Of a DNA stretch of 31,723 bases, positions 14,840 through 24,654 are shown one piece after another; position 1 is the first letter of the stretch; each line of letters opens with the position of its first letter. Both the position numbers and the translations under genes were made by a program. A model generated the notes under the pieces. The model ran no database searches. It was not told the DNA's origin and was given only the letters and a program-made list of their open reading frames with translations. The stretch is from JBEVNR01 sp040507985 (GTDB lineage: Bacteria > Pseudomonadota > Alphaproteobacteria > Rickettsiales > UBA6187), in the NCBI GenBank assembly GCA_040507985.1, contig JBEVNR010000019.1:1-31723 (forward strand). The letters are read 5' to 3'.

Positions 14840-15171
14840 TTATAAAAGGCTTCGCGCCGCTTCCTCAAGAACCGGCAATCGTCCGTCTATCGCTTTCCAT
14901 ACGCGTTCATAATCTATGTCTCCCAAGTAATCGCGCACCAAAATATTACGAAACGCCTTAATCGCCTTTCAATCAAGGAAAGGGCATGCATCTTTTGACT
15001 CCGACTGACTACGACGCTAAATGAAAGCCCGATTCCGTGATATGAACCTGATAAACACCTCATCTCGTATGCATCAATACAACGAAATACCCGCACGTCC
15101 GTGACGCCACATTTAGCGGCATCAGCGAGTATTTCGTCCCGGCCGGCGCGAAGTTCGGCGAACGGAGGCAT
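14840..15171 (-). pseudogene. Remnant of an MntA-HepT toxin-antitoxin module
   Basis: The N-terminus LRAGRDEILADAAKCGVTDV plus RVF (from 15171, 8 nt after the dnaK stop) is that of MntA-type minimal nucleotidyltransferases. The expected GSxxRG and SDxDL catalytic motifs do not follow; the frame instead reads unrelated residues to a stop near 14914. In another frame, 14840-14966 encodes AIKAFRNILVRDYLGDIDYE then RVWKAIDGRLPVLEEAARSL, the C-terminus of a HepT (DUF86, HEPN) RNase. Its RNase motif RxxxxHxY reads RNILVRDY, with Arg for the catalytic His. The middle of both genes is missing or scrambled. In intact modules MntA AMPylates HepT and silences it. Here neither product can work. Confidence 0.7.
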
Positions 15172-15178
15172 ATTTCAC

Positions 15179-17089
<1,911 letters not shown>

Positions 17090-17122
17090 ATGTGTATCCT
17101 TTCTATTCCGTCTTACGTATGT

Positions 17123-17150
17123 AATATAATAACGACGGAACAAATGACAA
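17123..17150 (-). promoter_or_regulatory. dnaK promoter
   Basis: On the minus strand TTGTCA (17150-17145), a 16-nt spacer and TATATT (17128-17123) precede the dnaK ATG by about 33 nt. CTTGTC at the -35 also resembles the RpoH -35 element, but a clear heat-shock -10 at the right spacing is not seen. It gives dnaK its own transcript separate from the upstream gene. Confidence 0.5.
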
Positions 17151-17183
17151 GCGCTATCGAAAATTTTTATGGCATTATCGCGC

Positions 17184-18383
17184 CTACCCTCTTCCTCCCG
17201 CCTTGGCGGACGCCTGCTGGCGAGACGACTCTCCGCGCGCCGCCGTCGCCGCAGGTCCCTTCACCGCCCCGGCCTGCACGGTTTTCGTTGCCGTCATGGA
17301 ACCGGTTCTTTGCGCAAGCTCCCTGCCTTGCCGCATTGCCGCCGCCTTCGGATCGTACCTCACCATCTGCTTGTCTTTGTCGGCGGCGGAAGCCTGTATC
17401 GATCTATTTTCCGTTGCGGAGCGGTCCATGCCCATAGGGGGGCGTTGAGCGCCGTTAGGAGCCGCACCGCGCTGAAATCCTTGCCCTGCGCCCGATTGTT
17501 GTTGCATTTGCGGCTGCTGCATCATGACGACGTATATCGCAATGTTTGGAGCGGGCATGCCTCGTTGAGGTTGGGAAGGCATGCCTTGTTGTTGCCGGTT
17601 TCCCATGGAATACGCGTGCTGAGCTTGCCCGGGCAAGGAGTGCGTCCGTTCTTGCCCTTGCGCGCGGTTTGGTGGGGCGCCTAGCGCAGATGCGATGGCC
17701 CTTATAGCCAGACGTCCGAACATCCTTAACGCCGACCCAAGTAGGCCGCTTGCTTGGTTTCCCGCGTTTTCTTGGCCTTGTCTTTGGGATTGTCCTCCGC
17801 CAAGCAGCGCGCGAAGCATGCTTCCGGTAAACCGTACCCCGCCAAGGGCTATTTTTCCTAATCCCTTCGCTGCCAGTCCCGCCCCTTTTAACGCTCCCTT
17901 ACCCGTAGCCTTGCCTGCTTTCCGGACCGTCTTGCCCGTCGCTCGTCCGGCTTTTTCCGCACGCCTTCCCGACGTTTTTTTCGACTCGCCGGCGCCGGAT
18001 TTTTCCGGGGCGCCTTTTTGGGAGCTTTTTTTTGCGGACGGCGTGTCGGTTTTTTTATCGGCGGACGTTTTTTCCGTCGCCTTTCCTTTGTCCGGATTGG
18101 GTTTGCCAAGGGCCGTCGCATTTTTTTTCGGATCTTTCGAGGTCTTTCCTTGCTCTTTTGTTGCTTCTCGCGCATTGCGCATGCTGACCGCGCCGCGCAT
18201 GACGCTATTTAGCACAAAGCCGGTGACGCCGCTTTGCCGGGGAAGCATCCCTGAAGAACGATCGCTCCCGCGCGATTGCAAAGATTGCGGACCTTTAGCG
18301 GCAAGTTCCCTTCCTTTGGGATTTTCTTCTTGAAGGTTTAGGCCGCTTATGACTCCCTTAACGGCCGTCTCGGTTTGTGCCAT
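17184..18383 (-). CDS. Basic, low-complexity histone-H1-like protein of unknown function
   Basis: A 399-residue protein not recognised as a known family. Residues 70-180 are rich in Lys, Ala, Gly, Ser and Thr, with KAG/KAT/GKG repeats (RATGKTVRKAGKATGKGALK) like the tail of histone H1 or bacterial H1-like proteins. Two amphipathic stretches follow (175-196 and 212-236). The region 240-320 is rich in Gln, Pro, Met and Gly (MMQQPQMQQQ), and the C-terminus is Ala/Lys/Arg-rich. There is no Cys and no signal peptide. Most of it should be disordered. It lies 94 nt upstream of dnaK and is divergent from secA. No clear Shine-Dalgarno precedes 18383. DNA or RNA binding, or a host-targeted protein, are both possible; neither is shown. 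Confidence 0.65.
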   Translation of the reverse strand: MAQTETAVKGVISGLNLQEENPKGRELAAKGPQSLQSRGSDRSSGMLPRQSGVTGFVLNSVMRGAVSMRNAREATKEQGKTSKDPKKNATALGKPNPDKGKATEKTSADKKTDTPSAKKSSQKGAPEKSGAGESKKTSGRRAEKAGRATGKTVRKAGKATGKGALKGAGLAAKGLGKIALGGVRFTGSMLRALLGGGQSQRQGQENAGNQASGLLGSALRMFGRLAIRAIASALGAPPNRAQGQERTHSLPGQAQHAYSMGNRQQQGMPSQPQRGMPAPNIAIYVVMMQQPQMQQQSGAGQGFQRGAAPNGAQRPPMGMDRSATENRSIQASAADKDKQMVRYDPKAAAMRQGRELAQRTGSMTATKTVQAGAVKGPAATAARGESSRQQASAKAGGRG

Positions 18384-18480
18384 AATATTTAACGCTAAGA
18401 CGTGATTGCAGGTTAATGATACATTATTAATTTTTAAAAAATATTAATATTTTTACTTTAATTTATCAAAAAATCCCCTT

Positions 18481-18509
18481 TTGACTTTGATCGTCGACGC
18501 GCCTATATT
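18481..18509 (+). promoter_or_regulatory. Strong sigma70 promoter of secA
   Basis: TTGACT (18481-18486), a 17-nt spacer and TATATT (18504-18509) form the best promoter match in the window. Transcription should start near 18516, so an ATG at 18518 would be almost leaderless, while the ATG at 18557 would have a leader of about 40 nt. The AT-rich rest of 18384-18480 shows no other feature. Confidence 0.65.
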
Positions 18510-18556
18510 TCCGGCTTATGGCTATGCCGCTTGCAACCGATGACGGACAAAGACAG

Positions 18557-21304
18557 ATGGGCTTACTTACGGGGATTTTCGGAAATTTCAGCGATAGTTT
18601 CGTCAAAAAATGCCGCGCCGACGTCCATCGCGTCAATGCCTTGTCCGAGCCTATGGCCGCCCTTTCCGACGACGCGCTGCGCGGAAAGACGACGGAGTTT
18701 AGGGAAAGGCTGAAAAAGAAGGAAACGCTCGACGACTTGCTGCCCGAAGCGTTCGCCGTGGCGCGCGAAGCCGCCTTCCGCGCCATGAAAATGCGGCATT
18801 ACGACGTGCAGCTTATCGGCGGCATGGCGCTGCATAAGGGCATGATCGCCGAAATGCGCACCGGCGAAGGTAAAACCCTTATGGCCACGCTTCCCGTCTA
18901 TTTAAATGCGCTGTCCGGCAAAGGCGTGCACGTCGTCACCGTCAACGACTACCTCGCACAGCGCGACGCCGAATGGATGGGGCGCGTCTATCGCTTTCTT
19001 GGCCTGACCGTGGGGTGCATCGTGGGGGGAATGCATGACGGGGCGCGCCGCGACGCCTACGCCGCCGACGTGACGTACGGCACCAACAACGAATACGGCT
19101 TCGACTATTTGCGCGACAACATGAAATTCCGTCGCGAAGACATGGTGCAGCGCGCGCCTAATTATGCCATCGTGGACGAAATCGACTCCATTCTCATCGA
19201 CGAGGCGCGCACGCCGCTGATTATTTCGGGGCAGGCGGAAAATAATCCGGAGCTATATACGAAAGTCAACGCCATCATTCCCCGATTGGTAAAAGACGAT
19301 TACGAGATAGAGGAAAAACACCGCAACGTCACGCTTACTGACAAGGGCGGCGACCACGTGGAAGAGTTGCTGAGGGGCGCCGGCGTGCTCGACGCCTCCT
19401 CCGGCGTGTACGACGTGGGGCACATCGCCGTCATGCACCATGTGGGGCAGGCATTGACGGCGCATAAAATTTACCAGAAAGACAAGGATTACATCGTTAA
19501 GGACGGTAAAATCGTCATCATCGACGAATTTACCGGCCGGATGATGGAAGACCGCCGCTATTCCGACGGCCTGCACCAGGCGCTGGAGGCGAAGGAAAGC
19601 GTGCGCATCCGCCATGAAAACCAAACCCTGGCCTCCATCACCTTCCAAAATTATTTTCGCATGTACCAAAAATTGTCCGGCATGACCGGCACCGCGCGGA
19701 CGGAAGAAAAAGAGTTCGGGGAAATATACGGGCTGCGGGTGGTGGACGTGCCGTCCAACAAGGCGCCCCGGCGCGAAGACGAAGACGACGCCATTTACCG
19801 CACGCTCAAGGAAAAAAACGACGCCTTGCTGCGCGTCATTAAGGAATGCCACGAAAAAGGCAGGCCGGCGTTGGTCGGCACCGTCAGCATCGAAAAATCG
19901 GAATTACTCTCGGCGGAGCTTCGCAAGCATAACGTCCCGCACGAGGTGCTGAACGCCAAGCAACATTTACGCGAGGCGTTCATCATCGCGCAGGCCGGCC
20001 GCCCCGGCGCCGTCACCATCGCCACCAACATGGCCGGGCGCGGCACTGACATCATGCTCGGCGGAAACGCGGAAATGTTGTTTAAGGAAGAGACTGCCGG
20101 CCAAGAGCTTACCGAAGAGCAGGCGGCGGCGCGGCTCGCGGAGATCGAAGCGAAGGTGGCGCAAGACAAGCAAAAAGCGCTGGAGGCCGGCGGGCTGTTC
20201 GTCGTCGGCACCGAACGGCACGAAAGCCGGCGCATCGACAACCAGTTGCGCGGCCGCTCCGGACGGCAGGGCGATCCCGGACGCTCGAAGTTCTTTTTAT
20301 CGCTCGAAGACGACCTTATGCGCATTTTCGGCTCGGACAAGTTGCGCGACTCCGCCTTCCTGCGCGGATTGGAAGAAGGCGAGGTGTTGACGCATCCATG
20401 GCTTTCGCGCGTGATCGCCAAGGCGCAGCAGCGCGTCGAACGCCACCATTTCGACGTGCGTAAAAATTTGCTCCGCTTCGATAGCGTCATGAACGAACAG
20501 CGCAAGGCGGTGTACGAACAGCGCCGCGCGTTAATAGACAGCGACGACGTGACGGAGGCGGCGAACGACATGGCCGAAGACGTGATCGAATCGCTGGTGG
20601 CGGCGCATATTCCCGAACGTTCCTACGCCGAAGACTGGGACGCGGAGGGGCTGGAGCGCGAAGCGCACCGCATCACCGGCTTGCACTTGCCGGTGGCGGA
20701 ATGGGCGAAGGAAGACGGCGTCGCCGAGGAGCAGATCACCGAGCGCCTTGTGCAGGCGTGGCAGCGGCTCTTGCAAACCAAGGCCGCGCGCACCAGCCCG
20801 GACGTGATGAGGCTGGCGCAAAAAAAAGTCTTGCTGGTCACGCTCGACCAGGTATGGAAGGAGCATTTGCTGGCGCTCGACCATTTAAAGCAAGGCATTA
20901 GCCTGCGCGCCTACGGCCAGAAAGATCCGCTGGGCGAATATAAGCGCGAGGCGTTCACCTTATTTGAGGAAATGACGGCGAACTTGCGCGAAACGGCGGT
21001 GACGCGCATCTCGCATATCGAGGTGAGCGAGGAAGACCGTAAGTTTATGACGGATTTTAGCGAATTCGACGGCGGTAAAAAAAGCTTTATCGGCGCCTCG
21101 GAGGATGGCAGCCCCACCTTTTCCGCCGACGTGACGGAAGGATCCTTTCCGTTCGGCGCCCCCTTTCCCTTCGCGGAAGACGACGACGGCTCGGCGGAGA
21201 GGGCGCATGTCGGGCGAAACGACCCGTGCCCCTGCGGATCGGCGAAAAAATTCAAGCATTGCCACGGAAGCTTCGTTGCGAAAGCCGGCGGCGCGGGAAG
21301 GTGA
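18557..21304 (+). CDS. secA: SecA preprotein translocase ATPase
   Basis: Motor that pushes preproteins through SecYEG. Counted from MGLLTGIFGN the product has 915 residues; the in-frame ATG at 18518 would add 13. The later start is preferred because family members begin close to this LLTxIFG block and because the promoter places the transcript start next to 18518; neither ATG has a strong Shine-Dalgarno. Motifs: Walker A MRTGEGKT (100-107), VTVNDYLAQRDAEWMG, DEAD-type VDEIDSILIDEARTPLIISG, the NMAGRGTDI and GRSGRQGDPG helicase motifs, the helical scaffold with LDQVWKEHLLALDHLKQGI, and a C-terminal zinc site RNDPCPCGSAKKFKHCHG (CxCx8CH) for SecB or ribosome contact. Divergent from the basic unknown gene. 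Confidence 0.98.
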   Translation: MGLLTGIFGNFSDSFVKKCRADVHRVNALSEPMAALSDDALRGKTTEFRERLKKKETLDDLLPEAFAVAREAAFRAMKMRHYDVQLIGGMALHKGMIAEMRTGEGKTLMATLPVYLNALSGKGVHVVTVNDYLAQRDAEWMGRVYRFLGLTVGCIVGGMHDGARRDAYAADVTYGTNNEYGFDYLRDNMKFRREDMVQRAPNYAIVDEIDSILIDEARTPLIISGQAENNPELYTKVNAIIPRLVKDDYEIEEKHRNVTLTDKGGDHVEELLRGAGVLDASSGVYDVGHIAVMHHVGQALTAHKIYQKDKDYIVKDGKIVIIDEFTGRMMEDRRYSDGLHQALEAKESVRIRHENQTLASITFQNYFRMYQKLSGMTGTARTEEKEFGEIYGLRVVDVPSNKAPRREDEDDAIYRTLKEKNDALLRVIKECHEKGRPALVGTVSIEKSELLSAELRKHNVPHEVLNAKQHLREAFIIAQAGRPGAVTIATNMAGRGTDIMLGGNAEMLFKEETAGQELTEEQAAARLAEIEAKVAQDKQKALEAGGLFVVGTERHESRRIDNQLRGRSGRQGDPGRSKFFLSLEDDLMRIFGSDKLRDSAFLRGLEEGEVLTHPWLSRVIAKAQQRVERHHFDVRKNLLRFDSVMNEQRKAVYEQRRALIDSDDVTEAANDMAEDVIESLVAAHIPERSYAEDWDAEGLEREAHRITGLHLPVAEWAKEDGVAEEQITERLVQAWQRLLQTKAARTSPDVMRLAQKKVLLVTLDQVWKEHLLALDHLKQGISLRAYGQKDPLGEYKREAFTLFEEMTANLRETAVTRISHIEVSEEDRKFMTDFSEFDGGKKSFIGASEDGSPTFSADVTEGSFPFGAPFPFAEDDDGSAERAHVGRNDPCPCGSAKKFKHCHGSFVAKAGGAGR

Positions 21305-21442
21305 ATACGCTTCGTTTTTCATGCCAAGGGGCGATTACACCTTCTGCATAGCTCTTCCGTCACCCCAAAGAAATCAGGGGAATTTTCATTTTTCTACGCA
21401 AACCTATCGCTCATTGCCATGGTTGACGAGCATAGGAATACA

Positions 21443-21480
21443 ATGTGTTTATATTTTTTTTTGCGAGAAGATAAACACAT
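21443..21480 (+). terminator. Hairpin downstream of secA
   Basis: Perfect 10-bp arms ATGTGTTTAT (21443-21452) and ATAAACACAT (21471-21480) enclose an 18-nt loop that contains a T-run. No T-run follows the stem. A shorter CCCC/GGGG pairing near 21362-21381 is followed by AATTTTCATTTTTC and could also end the secA transcript. Otherwise 21305-21601 shows no gene. Confidence 0.35.
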
Positions 21481-21601
21481 AAAATAACGCGTTAAAAATA
21501 GGGTGGAATGAGAAACGTGATGCGAAACATTTGCCGATTGCATCAAGATAAGAAGATGATGACTTATAGGCAATGGATTCCTGTTTTATCTTAACCTAAT
21601 G

Positions 21602-21829
21602 TTATGCGTGCCTATAATTATGACACCCGGTTGCGCACCTCCATCTTAGCGGATCATGATTGCGGATTAGCAATTGACACTTACACCCAGCGCATATAGG
21701 CCAACTAGGACATGCCGTACCTTTCTTGCAGAGTCCGTTATCATGCAATTTCATCGGCTGTCCTTCTGCGTCCTTACATACCGAACAACACTTCACGGAA
21801 GAGAAGTCGGAGGCGTTAGCCGTAGACAT
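21602..21829 (-). CDS. Small Cys-rich putative zinc-binding protein
   Basis: A 75-residue ORF beginning MSTANASDF. It has ten Cys and four His arranged as CCxxC (14-18), C34, C40, CxxCxC (46-51), H58, CxxxC (65-69) and H70, a density that suggests two zinc sites of zinc-ribbon or RING-like kind. It matches no family I can name. The frame stays open upstream to a TTG at 21976 but without a ribosome site; the ATG at 21829 also lacks a clear one. It lies in a weakly coded stretch after secA, so it may be a real small gene, an effector-like protein or a remnant of one. The Cys pattern is the only positive evidence. Confidence 0.4.
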   Translation of the reverse strand: MSTANASDFSSVKCCSVCKDAEGQPMKLHDNGLCKKGTACPSWPICAGCKCQLLIRNHDPLRWRCATGCHNYRHA

Positions 21830-22014
21830 GCACGAGTGTAATGGCCTTAACGATCGGGGAGTGCAAGGAATGTCGCCTGCAATATTGTGCGCGGGGCGGG
21901 AGAATTGCCGAAAAAACGAAGGCACGCAATATGAATTTCTGAGATTAGTATTACTTAATGCCCGTGCGCTTTTCAAGCGTTTTTCAAGAGGCGGACAAAA
22001 ACATCCGCATAAAT

Positions 22015-22395
22015 ATGACAGAAAGCGATGGACAGGTTCGCCCCGGCGCCATAGAATGCAGAAAATATTTTTTCTTTGAAAACCTTAAATACGCTCGCAG
22101 CGCCATGAACGACGAAAGCAACGACGACGCTATCGACGCCGCGTCTCCTTTATGTGCGGAAACGCAAGAGCATTTCCGGCGTGCGGCGGAGGCGCTGACC
22201 GGAACGCTTTCCCTTGCCTCCGCCCTGCGAGGGAAATTCGTATCTAACGACAACGGGAACGCCCATGCCTCAAGCGCCTTCGACGTGCGACTACAGGAAG
22301 AGGCCATAGATCGCGTGTGTCGCGCCATAGAGGAAACGCAACTCCACATGTGCAGAACGGCGCTTGAATGGCATTACGCTCAAAACTATGCGTAG
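22015..22395 (+). CDS. Hypothetical small helical protein
   Basis: About 126 residues from MTESDGQ, or 96 if it starts at MNDESNDD (22105); the frame is open from 21958. After an acidic, disordered part, the rest looks helical: EHFRRAAEALTGTLSLASAL, then VRLQEEAIDRVCRAIEETQL and HMCRTALEWHY. Third-position G/C use resembles the surrounding real genes, and it ends 20 nt before the glycosyltransferase start on the same strand, so it could lead that operon. No ribosome site decides the start. No family is recognised. Confidence 0.45.
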   Translation: MTESDGQVRPGAIECRKYFFFENLKYARSAMNDESNDDAIDAASPLCAETQEHFRRAAEALTGTLSLASALRGKFVSNDNGNAHASSAFDVRLQEEAIDRVCRAIEETQLHMCRTALEWHYAQNYA

Positions 22396-22415
22396 CATGC
22401 GCGGGCGACGATACG

Positions 22416-23957
22416 ATGGATGAACGATCCATGCCGCGCGCGCCTTTCTTCGTTCGCTACGATTTTTTTATTGCATCTGCCCTTATTGCGGCGCTGACCC
22501 TATGGCGCGTGTTTTATCTGTTTCATTCCGGCAGGGAGCTGTTTTTTGACGAAGCGCAATACGCCTATTGGGCGGCCCACCTAGATTTCGGCTATTATTC
22601 CAAGCCTCCCGTCGTCGCCTGGGCCATAGCGGCTTCGCAGTATTTCTGCGGGCAAGGAGAGTCTTGCGCGCGATTGCCGGCGCCGCTATTTCACGCCGGC
22701 GCCGCGTTGTTCGTCTTCGCCGCCGCACGGACCGCGTTCGGACGGAGCGGCGGCGTCGCGCTTCCCTCTTCCCTCGCCTACGCCACCTTACCCGGGGTGT
22801 TTTTATCGTCCTCCCTTATTTCCACCGACGCGCCTTTGCTGTTCTTTTGGGCGGGGGCGTTGTTTTTTTTCGTGCGCGCCGTCATGGCTCCGCATCGGCT
22901 TGCCGATTGGATAGGCTGCGGTCTATGTTCCGGGCTAGGGCTGGAATCAAAATACAGCATGGCGTTCTTTGCCGTCGGCGCGTTGGGATACGTCGTCGCG
23001 ACGCCTTATCGGCGCTATATTCTAGCCAAGACGGGGGTATGGACCGGGGGCGCAATCACGTTCCTGTTGCTTCTTCCTAACGTGATGTGGAACGCTCAAA
23101 ACGGTTTCGTCAGTTTTCTGCATACGGGCGACAACGCGTCCGGCGAGGGATACGGCTTTCATCCGGAGGCGTTCGCGGAGTTTTTCGGCGGCCAGTTCGC
23201 CGTGTTCGGACCGATATTTTTCCCCGTCTTGCTTGTCGCCTTATGTTGCCGCCCCCGAGAGGGAAGGCCGAACGAGCCGAACGACGCGCTGCTTGCCTGG
23301 CAGGTCGTTCCGGCGCTGGCGATGATGGGAACGCTGGCGTTTTTTTCCCGCGCCCATGCCAACTGGGCCGCCCCCGCCTACGTCGCCGGGTCCATATATG
23401 TCGCGCGTTATTTGTGCGCGACGCGGCGCGCATGGCTGATTTATGCCGGGATTGCCTTGCATGTCGCGCTTGCGGCGATCGCGTTTTATCCGGGGAAAAC
23501 GGCGGAGGCGCTCAACATATCCCTTGCCGCGCATACCGACTTGGGGCGTCGCACGGTAAAAGATCCGTATATGCGCCTTGTCGGCGGACGCGACTTAGGC
23601 GAAAAAATCGACGAATACGTGCGCCTTGCCCGGCATAAGCCCGTCGCCCTGCTCACCGACGACCGTGCGACGCACGCGCTGCTCGCTTATTATTCCGCCT
23701 TGCCGGACGAACGCATTTTGCGCCTTCCCGGAAGGCGCGTGGCCGACCATTTCCAATTGACGGCGAGTTTCGACGCCGCCCGCGCGACGCCGGGGGAATA
23801 TTGGATCGTCAGCCGCCGCTACGACCGCGCGCGCTTCGCCGAAACGTTCGGCAAGGCAAGCCTGTGGAGGCGTTTTGACGTCGGACCTTACGAAGGCGGC
23901 AGAAAGCGCTATTATCTTTATCGCGTTCGCGTCGCCTCAAGCGGGGAAAAGCCATGA
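22416..23957 (+). CDS. GT39/ArnT-like membrane glycosyltransferase
   Basis: Polytopic GT-C type transferase, about 513 residues from MDERSMPRAPF. Family signs are the first membrane helix followed by the acidic site ELFFDEAQYAYWA, then GYYSKPPVVAWAIA, and about ten further hydrophobic helices, including a FFWAGALFFFV segment and LGLESKYSMAFFAVGAL. Relatives such as ArnT move a sugar from a polyprenyl phosphate onto lipid A or another envelope acceptor at the periplasmic face; the substrate cannot be told here. The ATG at 22431 is an alternative start. Its stop overlaps the PAP2 start by 4 nt (ATGA), so the two are translationally coupled. Confidence 0.85.
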   Translation: MDERSMPRAPFFVRYDFFIASALIAALTLWRVFYLFHSGRELFFDEAQYAYWAAHLDFGYYSKPPVVAWAIAASQYFCGQGESCARLPAPLFHAGAALFVFAAARTAFGRSGGVALPSSLAYATLPGVFLSSSLISTDAPLLFFWAGALFFFVRAVMAPHRLADWIGCGLCSGLGLESKYSMAFFAVGALGYVVATPYRRYILAKTGVWTGGAITFLLLLPNVMWNAQNGFVSFLHTGDNASGEGYGFHPEAFAEFFGGQFAVFGPIFFPVLLVALCCRPREGRPNEPNDALLAWQVVPALAMMGTLAFFSRAHANWAAPAYVAGSIYVARYLCATRRAWLIYAGIALHVALAAIAFYPGKTAEALNISLAAHTDLGRRTVKDPYMRLVGGRDLGEKIDEYVRLARHKPVALLTDDRATHALLAYYSALPDERILRLPGRRVADHFQLTASFDAARATPGEYWIVSRRYDRARFAETFGKASLWRRFDVGPYEGGRKRYYLYRVRVASSGEKP

Positions 23958-24649
23958 GCTTGCGGACAAGGCTTTTTATATTGTTCGCCGTCTCGCTAGG
24001 CGTAGGGTTGGCGACGTTGGTTCTCTTTCCGGAGTTGGACCTCGCTTTTTCCGACCTGTTTTACGCCGGAAAAGACCAGGGCGGCTTTATGCCGCATTAT
24101 GCCGATTGGCTGCAACGCATACATATGGCGACGCCGTACCTCGTGGGCGCGTCTTTCGTCGCGATGGCGGCATGCGCCGCAGCGGCAATAAAAGACGGGG
24201 CGCTCGCCAAACAAAACGCGCCTTCGCGGGCGGCGCTATGGCGCTGCGCGCTTGCGCTTGCCATATGGATCGTCGGGCCGGGACTGATCGTGAATACCGT
24301 ATTAAAAAACGAATGGGGGCGGGCAAGGCCGCATCAAACGATCTTTTTCGGGGGAGAGAAAAAATTTAGCCGCGCGTTCGTTCCCTCCGGCCAATGCGAG
24401 ACGAACTGTTCCTTTCCCTCGGGCGATCCGTCGGCGGCCGCCGCCTTGGCAACCTTCGGACTCATCGACCGTCGCCGCCGCTATCATTGGTACGTCGGGT
24501 CCGTGGCGCCGGCCTTGATATTCGGCGCGGCGCGCATTATGCTCGGCAAACATTTTTTAAGCGACGTGCTGACCGGCATGGCGCTGGTATACGGCTTGTG
24601 CGCGCTCGGCGACCTATATGTGCGCGCAAAACTTAGCGCAAAGGTATAA
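23954..24649 (+). CDS. PAP2-family membrane phosphatase, LpxE-like
   Basis: A 231-residue membrane phosphatase of the PAP2 superfamily with about five helices. The three catalytic blocks are KNEWGRARP (the KxxxxxxRP motif), CSFPSGDPSA (PSGH position, with Asp replacing His) and ARIMLGKHFLSDVLTG (the RxxxxxHxxxD motif, His and Asp present). The PSGH His normally acts as general acid, so PSGD is a notable change; acidic residues at this place occur in some alphaproteobacterial LpxE-like proteins, from memory. It overlaps the GT39-type gene by 4 nt, and 5 nt separate it from the oxidoreductase, which suggests one operon for lipid A or carrier-lipid modification. The substrate is inferred, not shown. 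Confidence 0.85.
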   Translation: MSLRTRLFILFAVSLGVGLATLVLFPELDLAFSDLFYAGKDQGGFMPHYADWLQRIHMATPYLVGASFVAMAACAAAAIKDGALAKQNAPSRAALWRCALALAIWIVGPGLIVNTVLKNEWGRARPHQTIFFGGEKKFSRAFVPSGQCETNCSFPSGDPSAAAALATFGLIDRRRRYHWYVGSVAPALIFGAARIMLGKHFLSDVLTGMALVYGLCALGDLYVRAKLSAKV

Positions 24650-24654
24650 CAATC

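Noticed and set aside
19253..20571. 199- and 258-codon minus-strand ORFs opposite secA
   Set aside because: Shadows of secA; their translations are compositionally odd and lack motifs.
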